DNA of 64,000 nt, taken from assembly GCA_913019905.1 (NCBI GenBank), contig CAJVZD010000009.1, forward strand, positions 88,696-152,695, read 5' to 3'. The notes under the pieces are model-generated. The model did no database searches. It worked only from the letters and a program-made list of their open reading frames with translations, and was not told the DNA's origin. Position numbers and translations under genes: made by a program. Source of the DNA: an uncultured Cellvibrionales bacterium. GTDB taxonomy: Bacteria > Pseudomonadota > Gammaproteobacteria > Pseudomonadales > Dasaniaceae. This document shows positions 44,541 through 52,779 of the stretch, in pieces (position 1 is the stretch's first letter; every line of letters starts with the position of its first letter).

Positions 44541-46217
44541 ATGGCAGCTTTACCTGCAGAGGTTGGAGAGGGAGCTTCGGTATCACGTCAAAGCGATTTG
44601 TTTGAAGGCTTAGGTGGCCTCGGGATACTTCGACAAGCGGGCTTAATGATTGGTTTGGCTGCCAGCATCGCGATAGGTTTTGCTGTTGTTTTATGGTCGC
44701 AGGAAGAGGATTTTTTGCCGCTTTATACAAGCCTAGATCAAATGGACCCGACAGATGTTTTAAATACGCTTGAATCTAATCAAATTAAATACAAAGTTGA
44801 TCCAAAAACTGGTGCTTTACTGGTCGAATCCGCTCAAATTTATGATGCGAGGCTAAAACTCGCTGGCGCAGGTATTTCCCCCGACGGTAGCTTCGGGTTG
44901 GAAATGCTCGATAGGGAGCAGCCGCTTGGAACAAGCCAGTTTATGGAAAATGCGCGCTTTAAGCGAGGGCTGGAAGGTGAGCTTGCCAGAACCATTTCCA
45001 GCATAAGGTCAGTAAGAAACGCGCGTGTCCATTTGGCTATTCCCAAATCGTCAGCTTTCATACGTGACAAACGTAGACCCTCAGCGTCCGTTTTTTTGTC
45101 TCTTTATAATCGCGGAGGTGTCAAAAGCGACCAAGTGCGGGCCATTGCAAATTTAGTGTCCTCCAGTATCCCGGAATTACCGCTGGAGGGGGTTACGGTG
45201 GTGGATCAGCATGGAAATCTTTTGTCTAATTTTGAAATTGATGAAGAGCTGGCTGTTGCGAATAAGCAACTGGATTATACGCAGCAATACGAATCACGAT
45301 TGGTGAAGCGGATTAGTTCTATATTGGAACCCGTTCTCGGTGAAGATGGTTTTAGAGCCGAAGTTAGCGTGGATCTTGATTTTACCAAAGTAGAACAAAC
45401 CGACGAGCTATTTAATCCGGACTTACCTGCCATTAGAAGTGAACAAACGGTCGAGGAAAATCGCGTTAGCGGAGGTGCTGGAGGAATACCTGGAGCTTTA
45501 AGCAATCAGCCGCCTGCGCCGGGAGCAACAACGGCACCGGGCGGTGCCGCGGACGGCAATACTTCAGACAATAGCCGGCGACAGTCGGTACGAAATTATG
45601 AGCTCGATCGAACCATTAGTTATACCCAGCATCAGGTCGGGCGTCTTCGCCGTTTAACCGTTGCCGTTTTGGTTGATAATACGGTAACAACTGATGCGGA
45701 AAATGGAGAGTCATCTTCGGTTCCTGTCGATCAAGTGGTTTTGGATCGATTGACTACACTGATAAGAGATACGGTAGGATACGACGCGGCAAGAGGCGAT
45801 AGTGTTAATATTGTTAATTCGGCATTTATCCCAAAGGAAATTGTTGAAGAATTACCCATTGAAGAAACACCTATTTGGCAAGAGCCTTGGGTTATGGGTG
45901 CTGCAAAGCAAGTCTTTGGTGGTCTATTTGTTTTATTTATCGTTTTCGGCTTACTAAGACCTGTTATGAGAAGTTTAACGGATAACGCACAAGACATTAG
46001 AGAGATGGAAGCTCAGCGTGCACTGGGTGAATTGTCTGGCGATTTAGGTGGTGAACTGGGTGACGAAACAGTAACATTGTCGGGGGGAGAGAATTTATTA
46101 TTGACCGGTCCAAATGAAAATTATGATCAACAATTGAATGCGGTAAAAGGTTTGGTAGCAGAAGATGCAGGCAGGGTGGCGCAAGTGGTTAAAAAGTGGG
46201 TAGCAGCTAGTGAGTGA
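44541..46217 (+). CDS. fliF: Flagellar MS-ring protein FliF
   Basis: FliF forms the inner-membrane MS ring on which the flagellum is built. The 558-residue protein has membrane segment 1 (about 32-53, LMIGLAASIAIGFAVVLW), the YscJ-like ring-building domains (DPTDVLNTLESNQIKYKV; LEGELARTISSIRSVRNARVHLAIP), the beta-collar region, a Gly/Ala/Pro-rich linker (GGIPGALSNQPPAPGATT), membrane segment 2 (near 455-475) and an acidic C-terminal tail that binds FliG. GAGG precedes the ATG. Its stop overlaps the fliG start by 8 bases. Confidence 0.97.
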   Translation: MAALPAEVGEGASVSRQSDLFEGLGGLGILRQAGLMIGLAASIAIGFAVVLWSQEEDFLPLYTSLDQMDPTDVLNTLESNQIKYKVDPKTGALLVESAQIYDARLKLAGAGISPDGSFGLEMLDREQPLGTSQFMENARFKRGLEGELARTISSIRSVRNARVHLAIPKSSAFIRDKRRPSASVFLSLYNRGGVKSDQVRAIANLVSSSIPELPLEGVTVVDQHGNLLSNFEIDEELAVANKQLDYTQQYESRLVKRISSILEPVLGEDGFRAEVSVDLDFTKVEQTDELFNPDLPAIRSEQTVEENRVSGGAGGIPGALSNQPPAPGATTAPGGAADGNTSDNSRRQSVRNYELDRTISYTQHQVGRLRRLTVAVLVDNTVTTDAENGESSSVPVDQVVLDRLTTLIRDTVGYDAARGDSVNIVNSAFIPKEIVEELPIEETPIWQEPWVMGAAKQVFGGLFVLFIVFGLLRPVMRSLTDNAQDIREMEAQRALGELSGDLGGELGDETVTLSGGENLLLTGPNENYDQQLNAVKGLVAEDAGRVAQVVKKWVAASE

Positions 46218-47226
46218 AGGTGAAAAGAAGGCGTTAAACATACCTCTACTTGATCAGGCTGCTATTTTGTTGATGTCGCTAGGAGAAAAGGAAGCTGCCG
46301 AGGTGCTAAGGCATTTAGGCCCGAAGGAAGTTCAACGAATTGGAACGGCAATGACCACCTTGGAAAATGTTCCGCAAGACCATGTCGAACAAGTAATGAG
46401 CAATTTTCTGGACGATGTTAGTCAAAGCACAGGGTTAGGTGTCGGCTCCGATGGCTACATCCGCAATATGCTGGTTGCTGCGCTGGGTGAAGACAAAGCC
46501 GGCTCACTGGTCGACAGAATTCTATTGGGCGGGAATACCAGTGGTCTCGATACTTTAAAGTGGATGGATCCTCGTTCGGTTGCCGATATTATTCGCAACG
46601 AGCACCCTCAAATCCAAGCGATCGTAATAGCATATCTTGATGGTGATCAGGCGGCAGAAGTACTAACTAACCTGCCCGAAAAAGTCCGTATGGATGTTGT
46701 GATGCGCGTTGCCGCATTAGATACCGTTCAGCCATCGGCGTTGCAAGAGTTAAACAATATTCTGGAAAAACAATTTTCGGGTACCTCGGGTTCGCAAAGT
46801 AAAGATATGGGCGGCACTAAAGTTGCTGCTGAAATAATGAACAACTTGGACAGTAGTATTGAAAGCGAATTGATGGAGTCTATTAAAGAAGTTGATGAAG
46901 ATCTTGGAAATACCATTCAGGATCTTATGTTCATCTTTGATAATCTAAAAAGTGTGGATGACCGTGGTATTCAGGCGCTACTTAGAGAGGTTTCATCAGA
47001 TATGCTTATTCTTGCGTTGAAAGCAGCCGACGAAGAACTACAAGATAAGATATTCAATAATATGTCTAAACGAGCTGCTGAATTACTACGTGATGACCTG
47101 GAAGCCAGTGGTCCCGCTAAACTCAGTGAGGTTGAGGGGGCACAAAAAGAAATTCTTATTATTGCCAGACGAATGGCAGATGCGGGTGAAATTGTACTTG
47201 GCGGTGGCGGTGAGGAAATGTTGTAA
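46210..47226 (+). CDS. fliG: Flagellar motor switch protein FliG
   Basis: FliG is the C-ring protein that couples stator torque to rotation. The 338-residue protein shows LDQAAILLMSLGEKEAAEVLRHL at the N-terminus, the middle-domain EHPQIQAIVIAYL motif, and the C-terminal torque helix region (EVSSDMLILALKAADEELQDKIFNNMSKRAAELLRDDLE, partly quoted) with its charged residues. The GTG start at 46210 lies inside the end of fliF, so translation is coupled. Three bases separate it from fliH. Confidence 0.97.
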   Translation: MSEGEKKALNIPLLDQAAILLMSLGEKEAAEVLRHLGPKEVQRIGTAMTTLENVPQDHVEQVMSNFLDDVSQSTGLGVGSDGYIRNMLVAALGEDKAGSLVDRILLGGNTSGLDTLKWMDPRSVADIIRNEHPQIQAIVIAYLDGDQAAEVLTNLPEKVRMDVVMRVAALDTVQPSALQELNNILEKQFSGTSGSQSKDMGGTKVAAEIMNNLDSSIESELMESIKEVDEDLGNTIQDLMFIFDNLKSVDDRGIQALLREVSSDMLILALKAADEELQDKIFNNMSKRAAELLRDDLEASGPAKLSEVEGAQKEILIIARRMADAGEIVLGGGGEEML

Positions 47227-47229
47227 ACA

Positions 47230-48012
47230 ATGGCAAACTATAATACCAGAATTCCAGCTAACGAATCAGCATCGTTTCCTACATGGAAAGCTCCTGAAGT
47301 TAAAGATGGTCAAATTATCCACGCTGAAAAACTAAAGGAAAGAGGCCCTCGCGGTGAATTGGTCAATGTCAGTAAAAACGAGGTCATTTACGACAAATTG
47401 ACAGCGGCTCAACTTGATGAAATTACTCGTCAGGCCTACGAAGATGTACAGAAAAAGGCCTATGCGGAGGGTTTTAATCAAGGCCAAAATGATGGGTACC
47501 AGGCGGGTTTGACGGCCTCCGAAAATCTCATAAAACAACAGGCTGAGGCGCTAAATAGCAGTGTTAGCGAGTTATTACAATTTCTCGCCGGCCAGGACAA
47601 TGAAGTTGAACAGGCGCTAGTTAATGTTGCCACTTGCTTAGCGCGCTCAATTCTCCGACGTGAGCTCGTTATTGATTCCTCTCATGTTGAGCAACTTGTT
47701 TCTGAGGCGATAGCAATGCTTCCGATGGATGCTCGTAATATAACTGTTTTTCTCAGCCAGCAAGATCTGACGATATTAAAGCAAAATAGTCACATTCCTG
47801 AAGAATGGAAGTTACAACTCGACCCTAGTATGAGTGCCGGTGGTTGCCGGGTAGTAACGCGCCAGAGTATCGTTGATTACACACTGGAAGAACAATTTCA
47901 GCAGGCGGTAACATCAATGGTGGAAAATCGTTATGCAGAATTAGCCGCAGACCAAAAAAGGCTTGCTGAACCAGGAATATCGAACGACCCCTCCTTTTCC
48001 ATCGAAGATTGA
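47230..48012 (+). CDS. fliH: Flagellar assembly protein FliH
   Basis: FliH regulates the export ATPase FliI and links it to the C ring. The 260-residue protein has a variable N-terminal part, a glutamine- and glycine-rich segment (AYAEGFNQGQNDGYQAGL) typical of FliH GxxxG-like repeats, a central helical region and the conserved C-terminal domain (VEQLVSEAIAMLP, WKLQLDPSMSAGGCRVVT, VDYTLEEQF). It lies between fliG and fliI; fliI begins 5 bases after its stop. Confidence 0.95.
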   Translation: MANYNTRIPANESASFPTWKAPEVKDGQIIHAEKLKERGPRGELVNVSKNEVIYDKLTAAQLDEITRQAYEDVQKKAYAEGFNQGQNDGYQAGLTASENLIKQQAEALNSSVSELLQFLAGQDNEVEQALVNVATCLARSILRRELVIDSSHVEQLVSEAIAMLPMDARNITVFLSQQDLTILKQNSHIPEEWKLQLDPSMSAGGCRVVTRQSIVDYTLEEQFQQAVTSMVENRYAELAADQKRLAEPGISNDPSFSIED

Positions 48013-48016
48013 CGAA

Positions 48017-49405
48017 ATGGTATTTCAGCGAAAGTCATTTTTAGATCGCCTCGCTGTATATCAGCATTCAACGCCATTGCTCACAACACCACAAATTTCC
48101 GGACAGCTGGTACGGGTTGTCGGCATGACCCTTGAAGTTGTTGGTCTCGAGCTTTCAATTGGTAGTCGTTGTCTTGTCATCAACAAAAACCAGGCTTCGG
48201 TGGAAGCGGAAGTTGTCGGATTTGCTGAGAATCGACTATTTTTAATGCCTATTAATAAGGTGACGGGCTTGCGTCCAGGTTTACAGGTTGTCCCCTTAGA
48301 CCATGAAGACGTTATTCCCGTAGGCGATCAGATGTTAGGTCGAGTTATCGATGGTGCGGGACGGCCCCTTGATAGTCTCGGCCCGCTTGGCTGCGAGACA
48401 AGCATTAGTATGCAAGTAAACCCAATTAATCCCCTCGATCGTAAACCTATCTATAGACCTATGGATGTCGGGATTCGCGCGATTAATTCGATGCTAACAG
48501 TAGGGCGCGGACAGCGATTAGGTTTATTCGCCGGTAGTGGCGTTGGAAAAAGCGTGTTACTAGGAATGATGACCAAGTTTACCGAAGCGGACATTGTCAT
48601 TGTTGGTTTGATTGGCGAGCGAGGCAGGGAAGTTAAAGAGTTTATTGAGCAGGTTCTCGATAAAGAAGGTTTATCCCGGTCAATAGTTGTCGCCTCTCCG
48701 GCTGATGATGAGCCGCTAATGCGGATGCGAGCGGCAATGCTGTCAACACGGTTAGCAGAGCATTTTCGCGATAAAGGTAAACACGTCCTGTTACTTATGG
48801 ACTCGCTGACCCGATATGCTCAGGCGCAGCGTGAAATTGCCTTGTCGATCGGGGAGCCGCCCGCAACAAAAGGTTATCCGCCATCGGTATTTGCCAAAAT
48901 TCCACAATTAGTAGAGCGCGCCGGAAATGATGCGGATGGCGATGGTTCTATCACTGCGTTCTATACGGTTTTAACCGAGGGTGACGACTTACAGGATCCT
49001 GTCGCTGACGCTGCACGAGCCATTTTAGATGGTCATATTGTGTTGTCGCGAGACCTGGCGGATGAAGGGCATTACCCGGCTATAAATATCGAGGGCTCGA
49101 TTAGCCGTGTCATGCCAAATATAGTCAGTGAGGAGCACCTCGCATCGGCACAGCGCTTACGGAAAATGTATTCAAGATATCAGCAGAGTAGGGATCTAAT
49201 TAGCGTGGGTGCTTATGTTCCCGGTAGCGACAATGAGACTGATGTTGCCATCGAAAAGAATCCGGCAATTAGAGAGTTTCTCACTCAAGGCTTGAAAGAG
49301 GCGATAAATTTTTCAACGAGTGTTTCGCAATTGCAACACGTCATTAGTCCGAATCAGGAGCTACCGTTAGACGATAACGCAGGTCTTCCATCGGTTGCCA
49401 AATAA
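48017..49405 (+). CDS. fliI: Flagellum-specific ATP synthase FliI
   Basis: FliI is the hexameric ATPase of the flagellar export apparatus, related to F1 beta. The 462-residue protein has Walker A GLFAGSGVGKSVLLGM, Walker B HVLLLMDSLTRYAQA, GERGREVKEFIEQVL and the family segment KGYPPSVFAKIPQLVERAG. I start at ATG 48017, which gives an N-terminus aligned with Pseudomonas FliI; a longer frame opens at TTG 47963 inside fliH but adds 18 non-conserved residues. It is followed after 9 bases by fliJ. Confidence 0.96.
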   Translation: MVFQRKSFLDRLAVYQHSTPLLTTPQISGQLVRVVGMTLEVVGLELSIGSRCLVINKNQASVEAEVVGFAENRLFLMPINKVTGLRPGLQVVPLDHEDVIPVGDQMLGRVIDGAGRPLDSLGPLGCETSISMQVNPINPLDRKPIYRPMDVGIRAINSMLTVGRGQRLGLFAGSGVGKSVLLGMMTKFTEADIVIVGLIGERGREVKEFIEQVLDKEGLSRSIVVASPADDEPLMRMRAAMLSTRLAEHFRDKGKHVLLLMDSLTRYAQAQREIALSIGEPPATKGYPPSVFAKIPQLVERAGNDADGDGSITAFYTVLTEGDDLQDPVADAARAILDGHIVLSRDLADEGHYPAINIEGSISRVMPNIVSEEHLASAQRLRKMYSRYQQSRDLISVGAYVPGSDNETDVAIEKNPAIREFLTQGLKEAINFSTSVSQLQHVISPNQELPLDDNAGLPSVAK

Positions 49406-49414
49406 GGAATATTC

Positions 49415-49852
49415 GTGAAGAAGCCTTCTCAACGATTGCAGACAGTTCTAACTCTGGCCAAGCTAAAGGAGAGATTGGCGGCAGAAAACCTAGCGGAAAA
49501 AATTAAGGCGGCAAACGCACAGAAACAACAAGTACAGCAATTGAAGTCGTTTCAACAGGAATACAATAGTCAGTTTAACTCCCTCGGTGAAGGTGGCGCT
49601 TCCCCCCAGCAACTCAGAAATTTCCAGAATTTTTTCAGCAATCTCGAGCAGGCGGTTGACTCGCTGGAGCGGCAAAGCCTAGTCAGTGAGGATCAACAGC
49701 AGAAAGCACGTGAAAATTGGATCTTCCATTATTCGAAACAAAAAAATATGGAAGGTCTCGTAGACCGAAAATATCAGTTCGAAGAGAAGGAAATGGAGAA
49801 AATGCGACAGCGTGAATATGATGATCGAAAACCCTACAAACCTATTGGCTAA
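49415..49852 (+). CDS. fliJ: Flagellar export chaperone FliJ
   Basis: FliJ is a coiled-coil protein that sits in the centre of the FliI hexamer and contacts FlhA. The 145-residue protein is highly charged and helical (LQTVLTLAKLKERLAAENLAEKI, then LERQSLVSEDQQQKARENWIF and MEGLVDRKYQFEEKEMEKM), with no cysteines. The start is GTG 49415, behind AAGGAA. It is the last gene of the first flagellar unit; a 273-base gap follows before the STAS gene. Confidence 0.93.
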   Translation: MKKPSQRLQTVLTLAKLKERLAAENLAEKIKAANAQKQQVQQLKSFQQEYNSQFNSLGEGGASPQQLRNFQNFFSNLEQAVDSLERQSLVSEDQQQKARENWIFHYSKQKNMEGLVDRKYQFEEKEMEKMRQREYDDRKPYKPIG

Positions 49853-49905
49853 AATGGAATTAAAAATGTGATTTTGTTCAGCTATGGTCTATCCTAGATT
49901 TACAA

Positions 49906-49921
49906 GGGGCTGAAAGTTGCT
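49906..49921 (+). promoter_or_regulatory. Weak sigma-54-like element upstream of the STAS gene
   Basis: GGGGCTGAAAGTTGCT has GG and GC at the right distance and a full TTGCT, but the rest of the -24 box is poor. The expected start would leave a leader of almost 200 bases. Confidence 0.3.
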
Positions 49922-50125
49922 CGGGCTTTATTGGCAAAGTTTAGCAATAACACCTTCCGTAGCACACAATTGGTATTTGGATATTGTACCAAAAGTCGAT
50001 TTTTTGAATTCTTATGTTAGGGTTATTTTCTTTGCCGGTCTACAGCGAAAATTATAGCGCGATAAGGATTCGATACGGTCTTTGCTAAGCATAATAAATT
50101 TTTTCTATTTGAATGGAGACTACCT

Positions 50126-50431
50126 ATGTCGATTACATCGACCTCATCGCCGGATGGTTCTGAAGTAACAATTTTTATTGAAGGGCGCTTTGATTTTAGC
50201 TCGCATCAGGTTTTTCGGCGGGCTTACGAAGATCTCGCTGAGACTCCTGAAATGTACAATGTAGATATGAGTGCTACTAGCTACCTAGATAGTTCTGCAT
50301 TGGGCATGCTGCTGTTATTGCGCGATTTCGCTGGGGGTGATCTAGCAAAAATATCCATCTTACACTGTAACGACGATGTAAAGAAAATTCTCTCAATCTC
50401 TAATTTCGAGCAACTGTTCACGATAAAATAA
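50126..50431 (+). CDS. STAS-domain anti-sigma factor antagonist (HsbA-like)
   Basis: The 101-residue single-domain protein belongs to the SpoIIAA-like antagonists. The phosphorylatable serine lies in MSATSYLDSSALGMLLLL (S56, the same number as the regulatory Ser of Pseudomonas HsbA). With the following two genes it forms a partner-switch: the REC-phosphatase-kinase protein would add or remove phosphate at this Ser, and the STAS protein would then bind a downstream partner. In P. aeruginosa HsbA binds the anti-sigma factor FlgM or a diguanylate cyclase. A role in flagellar timing is inferred from its position between fliJ and fliK. Confidence 0.9.
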   Translation: MSITSTSSPDGSEVTIFIEGRFDFSSHQVFRRAYEDLAETPEMYNVDMSATSYLDSSALGMLLLLRDFAGGDLAKISILHCNDDVKKILSISNFEQLFTIK

Positions 50432-50509
50432 GCCCCTTGCACTGCTTGGTAATCTCGCCCGATTCGGGCTAAAATTTTTTCGACAGAGGCAGTATGCCGC
50501 GAGTAATCT

Positions 50510-52237
50510 ATGGCCAGAACCAGCTCTGTTAGGAAAAAAACTCGCACTAAGATCTTGATAGCTGATGACAGCGTTACTGATCGCTTATTGTTGAAAACCA
50601 TTTTAAGGAATCAAGGTCATGACGTTGTCGATGTTGTGGATGGCCTTGATGCAATAACAGTTTTTCAACGTGACAGACCGGAAATTGTTTTACTTGACGC
50701 ACTTATGCCTAATATGGACGGTTTTGAGGCAGCTGAAAAAATAAAAAAATTGGCCGGCGAAGATTTTGTTCCCATTATTTTTCTTACTTCCCTGCAAGAA
50801 GCAGATTCCCTGGCACGTTGTCTGGATGCAGGGGGAGATGATTTTTTAACCAAACCCTACAATTCCATTATTTTGCAGGCAAAAATTAATGCATTCATTC
50901 GCATGCAAGAGATGCATACTACCGTTCAGGATCAGCGTGATGAGATCGCCGTCCACAATACTCATTTGTTGCATCAGCAAGACGTCGCAAAACGGATTTT
51001 TGATCGAATAGCTCACGCAGGTTGTCTTGAAGCGCCTAATATACAATATACGCTATCGCCAATAGCGGTTTTTAACGGTGATGTGTTGTTGGCAGGTGTC
51101 AATCCCGCTGGCAAATTGACAATATTGTTAGGCGATTTTACCGGACATGGCTTACATGCTGCGATTGGAGCAATGCCCCTGGCAGAAACATTTTATACCA
51201 TGTTGGAAAAAGGGTTCTCTCTCCGGGAAATTATTAGAGAGATCAATCTAAAACTATTTGAGATTTTACCGGTAGAAGTCTTTTGTTGCGCATTTTTTGC
51301 CGAGATTGACTTCAAGAACGGTACCGTCCAGGCATGGAACAGTGGGTTGCCTGATTGTATGATTTATTCTGCTGACACTAAGCAGGTAACTCGATTGACA
51401 TCAAGTCATATTCCGTTGGGAATAAGTCCAACCGCCAACTTAGACGGAACAATTAAACAATTCGAAGTAAAGCCTGGTGATCGCATGTATGCGTGGTCAG
51501 ATGGGATTCATGAGGCTGGAAATGCCGAGGGTGAAATGTTTGGCGAGAATCGATTGTTGTCAGTATTTCAGGAAAATAAACGGCAGGAAGACTTATTCAC
51601 CGAACTAAACAATGCCGTAAACACTTTTATTGGTGAGGAAGCTGCCAGCGATGATATATCGCTTTTAGAAGTTACTATTGTTCGCCCGGAAGACTTTGAA
51701 GTAGTGGTTACTGATGTTCATAGCGAAATGGAGGGGGGGCCAAATGACTGGAGTTTAAGCTATGAGTTACGGCAGGATACTTTGAAAGACTTTGATCCCC
51801 TGCCATTACTGCTACAGATATTATTGCAAGTTCCTAGTTTGCGCCGTTTTGGCGGCCAGATATTTACCGTGTTAGCAGAGCTTTATGCCAATGCGCTTGA
51901 TCACGGTGTGCTGGGACTGGATTCTGCAATCAAAAGCACGCCGGGTGGTTTTACTAAATACTATCAACAAAGAGCGGTAAACCTGTCGACCTTATCTAAA
52001 GGTGCGATACTATTTGAGTTCAATTACTCGGGAGATTCCAGTGGCGGTCGTTTGAGTATCGATGTCACCGATAGCGGTGATGGTTTTGACCGTTCGAAAA
52101 TACTAAGAGAAAAAGTTTTGGACAGCAAAGTGGCGGGAAGAGGGATTTTGTTGGTTCGATCATTATGTGAATCGGTTGAATATTCAGGCACAGGTAACAA
52201 AGTCTGTGCTATCTTTGTTTGGGGAAGTCAGAATTAA
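50510..52237 (+). CDS. Response regulator with SpoIIE-type phosphatase and HATPase domains (HsbR-like)
   Basis: The 575-residue protein has three parts. A receiver (about 13-135) carries acidic residues in ILIADDSVTDR, phosphoacceptor Asp in IVLLDALMPNMDGFE and Lys in FLTKPY. A PP2C/SpoIIE serine phosphatase (about 180-395) has metal Asp in GDFTGHGLHAAIGAMP, YAWSDGIHEA and ASDDISLLEV. A C-terminal kinase-like HATPase (about 425-575) has the N box ELYANALDHGV and the G-box-like DSGDGFD. The same three-domain plan as P. aeruginosa HsbR allows it both to phosphorylate and to dephosphorylate its STAS partner, encoded just upstream. Input is probably from the Hpt protein downstream. Confidence 0.92.
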   Translation: MARTSSVRKKTRTKILIADDSVTDRLLLKTILRNQGHDVVDVVDGLDAITVFQRDRPEIVLLDALMPNMDGFEAAEKIKKLAGEDFVPIIFLTSLQEADSLARCLDAGGDDFLTKPYNSIILQAKINAFIRMQEMHTTVQDQRDEIAVHNTHLLHQQDVAKRIFDRIAHAGCLEAPNIQYTLSPIAVFNGDVLLAGVNPAGKLTILLGDFTGHGLHAAIGAMPLAETFYTMLEKGFSLREIIREINLKLFEILPVEVFCCAFFAEIDFKNGTVQAWNSGLPDCMIYSADTKQVTRLTSSHIPLGISPTANLDGTIKQFEVKPGDRMYAWSDGIHEAGNAEGEMFGENRLLSVFQENKRQEDLFTELNNAVNTFIGEEAASDDISLLEVTIVRPEDFEVVVTDVHSEMEGGPNDWSLSYELRQDTLKDFDPLPLLLQILLQVPSLRRFGGQIFTVLAELYANALDHGVLGLDSAIKSTPGGFTKYYQQRAVNLSTLSKGAILFEFNYSGDSSGGRLSIDVTDSGDGFDRSKILREKVLDSKVAGRGILLVRSLCESVEYSGTGNKVCAIFVWGSQN

Positions 52238-52287
52238 TATTTGCTGTTTGGGCAAGATATCTTTAATTGGGAAATGGGAGGCAATGC

Positions 52288-52629
52288 ATGGCTGATTCTG
52301 GTCAACATCTTGATCTTGAGGTAATAAGCGAACTTAAGGACGTTATGGGTGATGAGTTTCCTTTGTTGGTAGATACATTTGTGAATGATAGTGCGCTTCG
52401 GATTGCGGCGATCAACGATGCCGTTTCATCCGGAGAGCCAGAGAGCATTCGCAGAGCAGCACATAGTTTTAAAGGCAGTGCTAGTAATATGGGAGCAGTG
52501 CATCTTGCTAAGTTGTGTGGTTCTCTTGAAGAGCGTGGACGCTCTGGAGAAACTGTGGGTATTGAGCAGTTGGCAGAGGATATTTCCAGTACCTATCGTG
52601 ATGTTAAAGAAGCTTTGGCCAAAATATAG
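52288..52629 (+). CDS. Histidine phosphotransfer (Hpt) protein (HptB-like)
   Basis: The 113-residue protein is a single Hpt domain, a four-helix bundle. The phosphoacceptor His is in RRAAHSFKGSASNMGA. It probably relays phosphate to the receiver encoded upstream, as HptB does to HsbR. ATG 52288 is chosen because GGGAGG (52276-52281) is ideally spaced; a longer TTG start at 52267 is less likely. It completes the STAS/REC-PP2C/Hpt trio, and fliK follows after 150 bases with its own promoter. No hybrid kinase is nearby. Confidence 0.93.
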   Translation: MADSGQHLDLEVISELKDVMGDEFPLLVDTFVNDSALRIAAINDAVSSGEPESIRRAAHSFKGSASNMGAVHLAKLCGSLEERGRSGETVGIEQLAEDISSTYRDVKEALAKI

Positions 52630-52713
52630 AGCTTCAGCTTTCAGGTAGCTTCGGCTGCTATAGCCACTTATCTCTTCTCGTCCATTCTTTCCTTTATTTG
52701 TTCTCTCGTAAGT

Positions 52714-52729
52714 TGGCCGCCTTTTTGCA
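52714..52729 (+). promoter_or_regulatory. Sigma-54 promoter of fliK
   Basis: TGGCCGCCTTTTTGCA has TGGC and a perfect TTGCA with GG-GC 12 bases apart. The expected start near 52740 is 40 bases before the fliK ATG. Confidence 0.75.
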
Positions 52730-52779
52730 TCTGTATCTCGTACTGAAGCCATAAGGCCGCTACGAGTTAGGAGAATGCA

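Noticed and set aside
49949..49966. TGGCAAAGTTTAGCA upstream of the STAS gene as a sigma-54 promoter
   Set aside because: The GG-GC distance is one base too short, which sigma-54 tolerates poorly.
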